Source of the DNA: Macrothele yani
Lineage: Eukaryota > Arthropoda > Arachnida > Araneae > Macrothelidae
DNA length: 64,000 nucleotides
Assembly: GCA_039090855.1 (NCBI GenBank)
Contig: CM077027.1
Coordinates: 102,590,424-102,654,423 of the forward strand
Direction of reading: 5' to 3'
A program made the translations under genes and the position numbers. Under the pieces are notes generated by a model. That model saw nothing but the letters and a program-made list of their open reading frames with translations. It was not told where the DNA came from and did not search any database. Of this stretch, positions 47,231-56,335 are shown one piece after another; positions within the stretch are counted from its first letter, which is position 1, and each line of letters opens with the position of its first letter.

Positions 47231-48565
47231 AAATATATGTATATATATATATATCTTCAATACCGCAGGTTTTCAGAGCCATTGTAACTGCTGATGGTTT
47301 CACCGAATCAAAGGCTTTTTCATAATCGATAAAAGCCATGCACAATGGAAGTTCATATTCCCTCGCTCTTTCAATCAGTTCTCTCAGCACGTGGATATGA
47401 TCTATTGTGCTGTAGCCACTCCTGAATCCAGCTTGTTCTCTCGGTTGAGCCATGTCCAGTGTTACCTTCAAGCGGTGTGAAAGAACTTTAGTGAAGATTT
47501 TATAAACTACTGATAGGAGGCTGATAGGTCTGTAGTTTCCGAGATCCTCAATGTCACCTTTCTTATGTAGCAGGATCATTGTAGCGGTGTTCCAATCCTC
47601 AGGAATCTTTCCTTCATTAAGGCATCGAGTGAAAATTTGGGCGAGTACTGTTTCGATTTCTCCACTTGCTTCTTGTATGATGTCTACAGTAATTCCATCT
47701 TCTCCTGGAGCTTTTCCCCGCTTCATGTTCTTGATTGCATGTGCAACTTCTGCTGGAAGGACTGGAGGAACTCTGGTACTGGTATCTTTCATGATGTCTG
47801 GAGTGCATATATCATCCCTTTCATATAATTTGGAGTAGAAATCTTTCACTCTTGTCAAAATTTCGCCTCTATTTCTTGTTACAGAACCATCTTCTTTTCT
47901 CAGTGCCATAATCTGTTTTCTTCCCTTACTGAGATGTCCCTTTGCTATCTTTAGGCTTTGGTTGTTTTCAATTGCTTTCCTCACTAGTTCACAGTTGAAT
48001 TTCCTTACGTCTTCAGTGATACTTTTTCGTACTGTCTTGCATAGCTCTATATATTCCACTTTGGAAGTCACATCTTCTTTAGTTATCCTCATCTCTCTTC
48101 TTTTTGCATCAACATTTTGGTTTTTCCTGATAATATGTTCACATGCAACTTGTTCTTAGACCCAGCTAATTTTGTTGCTGTTTCCATAAGAGCTTTGGTT
48201 ACTTTTCTGTTAACTTCAGAGATGTCCACTTCTTCCGATGTTAGGCCTTCTAAAGCAGAGAACCTGTTCTTCAGTTCTAACTTGAAGGTATTATGGTGTT
48301 TTTTAAGGTTGGTTATGTCAATAGATTTTGTTTGTCTTATGAGCTTGCCACGTTCAAGTTTAGTGTTGAGGTGCATCTTACATTTCACCAATCTATGGTC
48401 ACTACCTGTGTTGAACTTGTTTAGCACACTGCAGTCTTCTATGACGAATTTTTTGTTACACATAATAAAATCAATTTCACTTGTAGTCCCATTTGGATGT
48501 CTCCATGTCCATTTCCTGTGTGGCTTTTTCTTGAAGAAGGAGTTCAAGATGAAAAACCCTTCTGG
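47208..48565 (-). pseudogene. RTE ORF: end of endonuclease, linker and first RT blocks (copy 2, frameshifted)
   Basis: Resumes FILNSFFKKKPHRKWTWRHP, with EIDFIMCN and TGSDHRLVKC, the His-containing last endonuclease motif. A one-base deletion in an A run near 48108 shifts the frame (LMQKEER instead of LMQKRRE). The second frame continues through NTATMILLHKKGDIEDLGNY and CMAFIDYEKAFDSV to KTCGIED, then enters (AT)n at 47253. RT blocks B to E are absent, so no enzyme can be made. Confidence 0.88.
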
Positions 48566-48775
48566 TTGGTTGGTTGGTTGTTGGATTTTATTGGCGCAAG
48601 GGCCAGGTTTGGCCAAAGAGCGCCAGACAAAGAACGATCAGCCACAGATTTTTAAAAACGTGGAAAATGATTAAGATCAGACAGGCTTGGTAAAAGTTGA
48701 AAAAGAGTATGAAGAAAGCAGTGAAGAAAAGGTAGTTAATGAAGTTTATTAAAAGTAATAAATTTACTAATGGAA

Positions 48776-48960
48776 AAGGACGAACCGTCACTCTCCTCCC
48801 CCCACACTCCTCTGCAATGCTGGCAGAGGGCGGGGACGAACTGTCACTCTCCTCCCCCCATGTTCCTCTGCAATGCTGGTAGAGGCTGGGGACGAACTGT
48901 CACTCTCCTCCCCCCGTGTTCTTCTATAATGTTGGGTGAGGGTGGGGACCTCGCTGAGGC
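48776..48960. repeat. Three ~65-bp tandem repeats at the ORF1 3' end
   Basis: GACGAACTGTCACTCTCCTC followed by CCCCCATGTTCCTCTGCAAT recurs three times. One copy lies in the C-terminal codons of ORF1 and the others in the 3' UTR. Confidence 0.93.
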
Positions 48961-50172
48961 CGAGACAGTTTGATGGACACCGCACACCCTTGCGGATTGA
49001 GGGCCGGGTCTTCCGCACGTGCAGGCTGTCTGCTGGGAACCGGAAGAGGCGGGCGTCTTCAAAAGAGAAGGCGAAGACGCAGCTGGTCGAATAAGCTGGA
49101 GCTCGGTGAAATCCACCTGTGTCGCTTGTTCAGCTGTAGATCGCTTGGCAAGTGCGGCGAGAGCTACAGGGCGCGGAACAAAAGGCTGCACGGGTTGTGG
49201 CTGAGACTGAACAACTGCGGCAAAAGTACGCTGTCGGTTGTTGGGAATACCCAACTTGGCCTTGGCAGCAGGGTACGAGAGGCCCTCCAGGGTCTTGAGG
49301 CGCTGGATCGCCTTCTCGTCGTTCCACTTCGAACAGGACCTGGCATAAGCAGCGTGGGAGTCACCACAGTTTACACAGCAGGGCTCTGAAGTGCATCCAG
49401 TCCCTTCGTGGTCGCGGGAACCACAATTGGCGCACCTCGCAACACTGTTACAGGACCGCTGGGAATGTCCATACCTCTGGCACTTAAAACAGCGTAGAGG
49501 ATTTGGTATATAAGGACGAACTGCACATAACAAGTAACCAGCCTTGATTTCAGTAGGTACCTTCGGGCTGTTAAAAGTCAAAATAACATTTCGTGATTTG
49601 ATCAGCGCGCCATCGCGCCGGAAAGTCATGCGTCTGGCAGCTATGACACCCTGATCAGCAAGTTCACACACAAGTTCATCTTCATCGCAGACCAACAAGT
49701 CGGGCTCAGAAATGACTCCCTTGGAGGTGTTGAGATACGGATGTGCCGTCACTTGAACTGGAATATCCTGAAGTCTGGTCAACTGCAGAAGAGATTTGCT
49801 CTGAGAGAGAGTGCAAGTTTCCACAAGCAGGTCACCAGAGCGTAGCTTCTTCACTGACTTCAAAGAGCCAGCAACACCCGCAAGTGCCTTCGAGATGAAA
49901 AAAGGAGACTTTGAGGAAAGTTTCAACATCTGGTCAGTAGAAGAAATGACGAGAAAAGTAGCTTGAGGTATCGAATCTGCAAGTGTAATGCGACGTTTCT
50001 GAGCTGACGGCTCAACACCTGGATCTAAAGATACGTCGCGGTGATGTCGTTTTTCAACGAAAGTTCTCTTCAGTGTGTTATGTGTGGGAGGTGGTTGAGG
50101 CAAATTTGGCCCCTGATCAATCACCATATCCTGTTGTTTTTTAAATTTTGAGGAGGGTTTATGTTTCCCCAT
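48844..50172 (-). CDS. ORF1 gag-like zinc-knuckle RNA-binding protein
   Basis: The likely start is the ATG at 50172-50170 (MGKHKPSSKFKKQQDMVIDQ); the frame is open 61 codons further upstream, to an ATG at 50355. About 440 residues: a basic, Pro-rich N-terminus, an RRM-like central region (FLVISSTDQMLKLSSKSPFF, DLLVETCTLSQSKSLLQL), then three C-terminal knuckles CFKCQRYGHSQRSC, CANCGSRDHEGTGC and CVNCGDSHAAYARSC. This order is typical of Jockey/I-clade ORF1p, which coats element RNA. The frame is intact, unusual for an old unit, and its last ~50 residues are encoded by the 65-bp tandem repeats (HGGRRVTVRPQPLPALQRNM). GC content is higher than in the surroundings. Confidence 0.87.
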   Translation of the reverse strand: MGKHKPSSKFKKQQDMVIDQGPNLPQPPPTHNTLKRTFVEKRHHRDVSLDPGVEPSAQKRRITLADSIPQATFLVISSTDQMLKLSSKSPFFISKALAGVAGSLKSVKKLRSGDLLVETCTLSQSKSLLQLTRLQDIPVQVTAHPYLNTSKGVISEPDLLVCDEDELVCELADQGVIAARRMTFRRDGALIKSRNVILTFNSPKVPTEIKAGYLLCAVRPYIPNPLRCFKCQRYGHSQRSCNSVARCANCGSRDHEGTGCTSEPCCVNCGDSHAAYARSCSKWNDEKAIQRLKTLEGLSYPAAKAKLGIPNNRQRTFAAVVQSQPQPVQPFVPRPVALAALAKRSTAEQATQVDFTELQLIRPAASSPSLLKTPASSGSQQTACTCGRPGPQSARVCGVHQTVSASARSPPSPNIIEEHGGRRVTVRPQPLPALQRNMGGGE

Positions 50173-50864
50173 GGGAGTAAGAAAAAATTCATCAGCAACG
50201 TACTCCGCCCACAATCGAGCCCAACAGGGGAGAACTGGAGGTCCGCAAGCCAAACACATGACGCAAGACACAGTTCTAGAGCTTAGTTGCAAATATAGTC
50301 CGTTGGCTGTGATCACACGCACTCGGCGGACACTTCGGCCTCCGGGTACCGTCATGCCAACGCCTTTGGCATGATCCCACAGCCCCCGGGCTCACCCTGC
50401 CGTGCAATACGACAAAAAGCCGCTAAAGCCCTGCACACAACTTGGTACAAGACTTCTGACCAGAGGTGGGTTAGGCTCTAGCCTCCCGTTTACAGCGAAG
50501 CCGGGGTCGAAGAGGAGTGTTGGTACACAGGAGGCACTTAACCGGTCTCCTGCGACCTCAGCCGCCAGACATCCCATTTCCGCCTCACGGGTCTCCGCAC
50601 GCGGCAAACATGCAGGTAGGTCCAGCACCCAAACCAGCTAAAAGGAAAAAAAAAGAGAAATCCAAAGAAGACAAATCCTGGCAGGGAACCTAAACGGAAT
50701 CTCAGCAACCTACGAACTGAGCGGTTAATATAAATCAGTTAGTGGTGGAGGGTAACAAAACCACAAGGCCGGGGTGTTAGTACATAACGTGGTAGCGATT
50801 AGGTAAAGAATACAACACGGGCAACTAGCCAGTGGAGAAAATAAATAAAAACGAAAAAGCGAGA

Positions 50865-51063
50865 CACAAGACCAGCTAGGGATCGTGGGGCCGCAACTCC
50901 CCATCAGCTGGATGAACAGCCGTCCCTGCAAACACCAACAGCACCAAAATAATAAAAAACAAGCGGTGGCATGACATCAGATGTTGACCAGTCACAAGGT
51001 CAGCTCGGGCCGTGGGGGCGCCGCTCCCCAAATAACTGGAAAACCAGTTATCCCCGTGCGGGG
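50865..51063 (-). promoter_or_regulatory. 5' UTR repeats and three-hairpin 5' end of the gag-only unit
   Basis: Two related blocks begin CACAAGACCAGCTAGGG (50865) and CACAAGGTCAGCTCGGG (50993), 128 bp apart, like the 5' UTR monomers that supply internal promoters in some LINEs. The outer one ends in three adjacent perfect hairpins: 51015-51029 (GGGG/CCCC), 51032-51051 (ATAACTGG/CCAGTTAT) and 51052-51063 (CCCC/GGGG). Promoter activity is inferred only. Confidence 0.45.
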
Positions 51064-51756
51064 AAAAAAAAAAAAAAAAAACCCTTCTGCCTCTGCAAAC
51101 TCAACGAGAGTATTTCCACGCTGGTTTCTGTTGCCGTGACCGAATTTACCTACTGAAGTTTCATTCTGTTGCCGTTGCCCTATTTTTGCATTGAAATCTC
51201 CCATAATTATTTTCAAGTGCTGCTTACCTTTATTATTTAGACGACAAATTTCCTCATAAAATTCTTCAATTTCTTCTTCAGGATGACTTGTGGTGGGTGC
51301 ATAAGTTTGAATAATCTGAGCCTGGTATCTTTTCGAGAGTTGGATAACAAGTCGTGCAGCTCTGTCAGAGGAACTTTCAACTTCTACAACTTTATCCTTC
51401 AGTTTCTTGTTTATTATAAATCCAACACCACTAGTTCTGCCAGTATCTGTCCCACGATAGTAGAAGAGATGTCCACTTTTCAGTTCGATGAGATCTTCTC
51501 CTTTTCTCCTTACCTCACTTAGCCCCACGATGTCCCACTTGATCCTTTGTAGTTCCTCTTCCAATTCAAGAAGCCTTGAATCAGAAGATAGGGAGCGTCC
51601 ATTGTAAGTAGCCAAGGTCAGCATCAGATGGCAGCCTAGTCCGGTCCTCCGGGGATTCTTAGCACCCTCTGAATTCATGTCGCACTGGCCGCTGCCTTGG
51701 CCAGGTACATTCCAGCTGCCGGAGACTGAGGGCCAAGATTTAAGTTGTGGAATCAT
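50992..51756 (-). CDS. RTE ORF: N-terminal endonuclease part (copy 2, interrupted)
   Basis: Starts MIPQLKSWPSVSGSWNVPGQ. The endonuclease motifs are GLSEVRRKG (catalytic Glu), QIIQTYAPT and IMGDFNAKIG (Asp-Asn), then EFAEAEGFF, where the frame leaves the element and enters the inserted unit at 51076. The continuation in the element is at 48564 downwards. This is an apurinic-like endonuclease that nicks target DNA to prime reverse transcription. A start further upstream is possible because the family lacks a conserved N-terminal motif. Confidence 0.88.
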   Translation of the reverse strand: MIPQLKSWPSVSGSWNVPGQGSGQCDMNSEGAKNPRRTGLGCHLMLTLATYNGRSLSSDSRLLELEEELQRIKWDIVGLSEVRRKGEDLIELKSGHLFYYRGTDTGRTSGVGFIINKKLKDKVVEVESSSDRAARLVIQLSKRYQAQIIQTYAPTTSHPEEEIEEFYEEICRLNNKGKQHLKIIMGDFNAKIGQRQQNETSVGKFGHGNRNQRGNTLVEFAEAEGFFFFFFPRTGITGFPVIWGAAPPRPELTL

Positions 51757-51954
51757 TTTGGAGGGGTTTGGCCATAACTCACCACGCTGGCCAAGCGGGT
51801 TGGTGAGTGTGGGATAGAATTTCCTCTAATCCCGATGGTATAGTTATACCGCTATGGGCGGTCGTCAGAGCCCCTTTAGTGGGAACAGGATGCACCACGA
51901 GAAGGCGGGGTTGACATTTGTCAAGGAGAGGCTGTGATGTTACGCATCACTTGA

Positions 51955-51967
51955 TATATATATATAT
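51955..51967. repeat. (TA)n at the copy 2 / copy 3 junction
   Basis: Thirteen bases of TA separate the 5' ends of two head-to-head RTE segments. Similar (AT)n lies at both outer borders (47232-47254 and 54044-54053). Confidence 0.95.
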
Positions 51968-54026
51968 AAAATCTATTGACATAACCAACCTTAAAAAACA
52001 CCATAATACCTTCAAGTTGGAACTGAAGAACAGGTTCTCTGCTTTAGAAGGCCTAACATCAGAAGAAGTGGACATCTCTGAAGTTAACAGAAAAGTAACC
52101 AAAGCTCTTATGGGAACAGCAACAAAATTAGCTGGGTCTAAGAACAAGTTGCATGTAAACAAATTATCAGGAAAAACGAAAATGTTGATGCAAAAAAGAA
52201 GAGAGATGAGGACAACTAAAGAAGATGTGACTTCCAAAGTGGAATATATAGAGCTATGCAAGACAGTAAGAAAAAGTATCACTGAAGACGTAAGAAAATT
52301 CAACTGTGAACTAGTGAGGAAAGCAATTGAAAACAACCAAAGCCTAAAGATAGCAAAGGGACATCTCAGTAAGGGAAGAAAACAGATTATGGCACTGAGA
52401 AAAGAAGATGGTTCTGTAACAAGAAATAGAGGCGAAATTTTGACAAGAGTGAAAGATTTCTACTCCAAATTATATGAAAGGGATGATACATGCACTCCAG
52501 ACATCATGAAAGATACCAGTACCAGAGTTCCTCCAGTCCTTCCAGCAGAAGTTGCACATGCAATCAAGAACATGAAGCAGGGAAAAGCTCCAGGAGAAGA
52601 TGGAATTACTGTAGACATCATACAAGAAGCAAGTGGAGAAATCGAAACAGTACTCGCCCAAATTTTCACTCGATGCCTTAATGAAGGAAAAATTCCTGAG
52701 GATTGGAACACCGCTACAATGATCCTGCTACATAAGAAAGGTGACATTGAGGATCTCGGAAACTACAGACCTATCAGCCTCCTATCAGTAGTTTATAAAA
52801 TCTTCACTAAAGTTCTTTCACACCGCTTGAAGGTAACACTAGACATGGCTCAACCGAGAGAACAAGCTGGATTCAGGAGTGGCTACAGCACAATAGATCA
52901 TATCCACGTGCTGAGAGAACTAATTGAAAGAGCGAGGGAATATGAACTTCCATTGTGCATGGCTTTTATCGATTATGAAAAAGCCTTTGATTCGGTGAAA
53001 CCATCAGAAGTTACAATGGCTCTGAAAACCTGCGGTATTGAAGATGCATACATTAATATTATTAATAACATCTATGAAAATGCAAGTGCAAAGATTAGGC
53101 TGTTTGAAAATACAACACACGTAAAAATTGGAAAGGGAGTGAGACAAGGTGACACCATATCTCCAAAGCTCTTTAATGCCACATTGGAGGGTGTTTTTCA
53201 GTCGCTGAGCTGGGAAAACAAGGGGATAAAGATTAATGGAGATTATCTAACCCACCTTCGTTTTGCTGATGACATAGTCATTTTTGCAACTACCCCATCA
53301 GAGCTACAGAGTATGATCCAGGAACTTGCTGACAAGAGTAAAGAAGTGGGATTAAAAATGAACTTTCAGAAGACAAAAGTGATGTTCAATGCTTTTACAA
53401 GAAATGAAGATTTATCGATTGATGGAGAAAAGCTGGAGATAACAGACACATACATTTATCTTGGACAGCAGATTTCAAGTGAGGGTCACATTGGTGAAGA
53501 AATTAATCGGCGTACAAAACTTGCCTGGAGAGCTTTTGGAAGAAACAGCATAATTTTCAAGAGCAATATGCCATTATGTCTTAAAAGAAAAGTGTTTGAT
53601 CAATGCATCCTTCCAGTGCTTACGTATGGTGCAGAGACGTGGACCTTAGCTAAAAGAGACATACAAAGGCTGCAGACAACTCAAAGCAGCATGGAGAGGT
53701 GCATGCTTGGTGTAACCAGGAGAGATAAGAAGAGGAACACGTGGATCCGAAAAATGACAAGAGTGGAAGACATCATGATCAGAGTTAAATCCCTGAAATG
53801 GCAATGGGCTGGACATACTGCCAGAAGAACAGACCATCGATGGACAGCCGAAATTTTAGATTGGATTCCAAGGGACAGGAAAAGACCCAGAAGAAGACCA
53901 CATGGGAGATGGGTGGATGAAATTCGAAAGTATGCAGGGGTGACATGGAGGAGACTGGCACAAGACAGACCGTTGTGGAGGAAACTTGGGGAGACCTTCG
54001 TCCAGCAGTGGATTGATAATGGTTGA
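51968..54026 (+). CDS. RTE ORF fragment: linker, reverse transcriptase, C-terminus (copy 3)
   Basis: An uninterrupted frame of about 685 element codons (the open frame extends upstream to 51918 through flank). It has KSIDITNLKKHHNTFKLELK, a linker with HVNKLSGKTKML, MILLHKKGDIEDLGNYRPIS, CMAFIDYEKAFDSV, GVRQGDTISPKLFN, LRFADDIVIF and the basic RDRKRPRRRPHGRW end. All RT blocks including FADD are present, and the endonuclease is missing. It carries the DDTCTP and MKQGK variants shared with copy 4, whereas copies 1 and 2 have DDICTP and MKRGK. Confidence 0.92.
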
Positions 54027-54043
54027 CAATGATGATGATGATG
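51968..54043 (+). mobile_element. RTE-type LINE copy 3 (5'-truncated)
   Basis: Starts at AAAATCTATTGACATAACC, just after the endonuclease region, and ends with the (GAT)n tail followed by (AT)n. It is oriented opposite to copy 2 and overlaps it by about 1.2 kb of element sequence. Confidence 0.92.
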
Positions 54044-54053
54044 ATATATATAT

Positions 54054-54373
54054 TGATTTCCTGTAAATATTTGAACTGTAAAATGAACTTGTTACATTTT
54101 TTATGGTAGAATAATGTCAAGGAGGTGTTATTTGCTACTCATCTGAATGACATATGCAGCATTCAATATCTGCTGCCATGTTACAGGGTAACCAGCCTAT
54201 TTCTTGGCAATTCCAAAAGAATCTTCTTTCAATGGTTTTTTGTTTGTTTTTTTGTTTTTAACATACAAATCAAGAATTAATATTACAATCACACAGCCTA
54301 CATAAGTAAATGCACTATAAACTATTTAGATATACCATAACTTTTTTTTTACTTAAATTGTACAGAAACTTAC
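54054..54373. other. Intronic DNA next to PDCD10 exon
   Basis: No feature other than the donor at 54373-54368. Confidence 0.4.
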
Positions 54374-54500
54374 TTTATCGTTTCTAGGAACGTTTTTCTG
54401 TCATTGATTTCATCTGGAATACGACTAAGTATTTTCTTCAAGGAAGATGACTTTTTGTTTAACTCTTGAAAGGCATCTTCGGGTCGTGTAGATTTATACT
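54374..54500 (-). CDS. PDCD10: PDCD10/CCM3, coding exon at domain junction
   Basis: 127-bp exon with acceptor CTTCAG (54506-54501) and donor GTAAGT (54373-54368). The frame reads [20 protein letters not shown], then [22 protein letters not shown]. The family has a conserved RPE-x-(E/A)FQ-(D/E)LN start and an ILS(K/R)IPDEINDR core, both present. The exon links the N-terminal GCKIII-kinase-binding dimerisation region to the C-terminal FAT-homology domain. Phase 1 at the start implies a preceding exon ending in a single base. No upstream exon was found between 54501 and 64000, so the start codon and roughly the first 80 residues probably lie beyond the window. Confidence 0.93.
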
Positions 54501-54506
54501 CTGAAG

Positions 54507-55767
54507 GTCATACAGAAACAAACGCTTTAGGTGCAATGCAATATGAAACCAGAACAAAAACACTGTAACCTCAGAATATACACCAATGCATAGATTTAAG
54601 ATTTACTTCTATAAATGAATAACCACATACTAAAATTTTCCTTCACATGGATTTCTAAGAACTCTTTCAGGACATATATCTAATACAACAATGCTAGCAA
54701 AAACATCCAATTTCAAAACCCATAAAAACAAATAAGTGCATAAGAAGTACAAAATGCAAACATTCTGAGGTATTGTGAAACAAAAAAGCACAACAACATG
54801 AAAGTTCTGTGAAAATTCCAGAAAAACATTGATCAATGACAGAATTACAAACTGCACAGGTAGACTGCACAATTCTCACAAAAAAATTTTAACTTCCTTC
54901 CTTCAAACAGAAGAAATAAAGGTAATAAAATGATTATTTATTATCTCCTCCTGAATTATTCTAAAATTCCCCACAACATTTTTTTATTTATTTTTCTTAT
55001 GGAAAAATAGAGGGAAAAAGACTTCAAATTTGTGTGTGAATGGTTGTTCCCCCAGAGTTACTAATATTACATTGGAGGATTCTCACAAAAATTTCTAACT
55101 CCCTTTCTGAAAAAAATATTAAACAAAGTACAAAAATTATTACTTATTATCCTTTCTGAATCATTCTAAAATCTGCAATTCTTTAGGTATTCACAAAAGC
55201 TAATAACAGACCATAGAACTTTGAAATGGCAGTCCACACAGACAGCATAAAAATAGTAGTCGCTCTCTCCATCTACTCATACACTGGACACACCTCTGCT
55301 TTCATAACTGAAACAATTTTGAACATATGACTCCCTTTGTAAATAACATTGAATTTTGCTATCAACAGAGTACCACGATTTTTTCACCTATATTGACAGC
55401 AATGTGCATTTATTTACTTTAAAAATTTTCTACCATTTGGAAATGTGTTCTGGAAATCACGAACAATTTCACCACATGAACCCTGGAATTATCACTCCTT
55501 TCTCAGCCTGATCAAGGCTACTGCTTAACCACAAGTGTTTCAAATATTTGGATTACTGTAATTTTATGTAGCAAATATTGCTATTCAATCTGTTACCTCT
55601 CTAGTAATAAAGCAATTTTTCTTAATTTTTGGAAGGTAAAAGGACAACTAACCTATGCTTGAACATCTATTAATACAAACTGTCACTAATGTCAATAACA
55701 TCCAGAGTTTGTGAAGGTAAGCAAGTCTCTTCCAGTGAAAACCTAAACACACAATAGTTTGTTTTGT
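54507..55767. other. Intronic DNA, no gene recognised
   Basis: AT-rich intron upstream of the exon. Two related stretches (54880-54960 and 55081-55155; CTCACAAAAATTTCTAACTCC, TTATTATC) suggest an old local duplication. No further PDCD10 exon seen. Confidence 0.4.
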
Positions 55768-55862
55768 TGTTTAACAACCACCATGAGCAAAGCAGTCACT
55801 CATTTCTAATTTAGAGACACTGGTTACAAAAAAAGAGACAGTGCCATCAGACAAGCACACCA
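55768..55862 (-). mobile_element. Truncated SINE
   Basis: Matches the 3' body of the SINE at 21637 (AACCACCATGAGCAA, CAGTCACTCAT, CTAATTTAG, CAGTGCCAT); the tRNA-like head is missing. Confidence 0.6.
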
Positions 55863-56335
55863 CTAGGGCTGGGCAATGTATTGATACATCACGAAAAACC
55901 GGTGTGAATTTCACATCGATGTTTCAATTTTTCAACTGACAAAACTATGATTTATCGCCATCTTGATGTACCACGATGTAATTATGCTGCTACCATTAAG
56001 CACAGATGTTCAAATAGAGATTTCCCCATGTGATGTTACACTCACAGCTATCGGCAGTTGGTACAGAGATCCGAGATCATAGAATGATCTCGTGATGGGC
56101 CATTCAAGACATAGGGGGATTTCCACGAAACATCAGCTGACTTTGCAATGTGTCATACATGATAGCACGGCTGGGTGATGATCAGCCTTTTGCTATGTAT
56201 TGTGAAGTACAATGTCACCACATGATGGCATCATGGATATTGGAACTTCGTGCGCAATGAGAATACATCATGAAGCAGGCACAATATTCAAACCAGTTCT
56301 TATTAGGCTACTGTACATTGCCAATACTACAAAAA
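55863..56335. mobile_element. Possible hAT terminus (AGGGCTGGGCAATG)
   Basis: CTAGGGCTGGGCAATGTATTG at 55865 is typical of one hAT terminal family, followed by TATTGATACATC and ATGATTTATCGCC words. A related GGCTGGGTGATGATCAG lies at 56170 in the same direction. No matching inverse end was seen, so the element is incomplete. Confidence 0.4.

Larger units (their letters stand above)
48565..51076 (-). mobile_element. Gag-only LINE-like unit (half-LINE) with 13-bp TSD
   Basis: The TSD AAAAACCCTTCTG occurs at 48552-48564 and 51077-51089 and reconstitutes the RTE sequence seen at 59653. The minus-strand 5' end has a T run and three adjacent hairpins. The 3' end has CCAATAAAATCC and a (CCAA)n tail at 48584-48565. 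The only ORF is a zinc-knuckle ORF1. The 2.5 kb contains no endonuclease or RT, and ORF1 runs directly into a short repeat-rich 3' UTR. This fits a non-autonomous partner of a Jockey/I-like LINE. Confidence 0.88.
47253..51954 (-). mobile_element. RTE-type LINE copy 2: 5' part only, inverted, split by a gag-only unit
   Basis: The minus strand begins at the family 5' end (GTGATGCGTAACATCACAGC-like, 51954 leftwards), with the endonuclease start at about 51756. It runs through the endonuclease and into the RT as far as KTCGIED, then stops abruptly at 47253 in (AT)n. The 3' half and tail are missing, which normal target-primed insertion cannot produce. Split at 48565-51076 by another element. Confidence 0.9.

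Noticed and set aside
48117..48674. 185-codon plus-strand frame and similar plus-strand frames at 47551-47838, 58648-58935 and 59059-59712
   Set aside because: They are antisense shadows of the RTE ORF; the same frames appear opposite every RTE copy.
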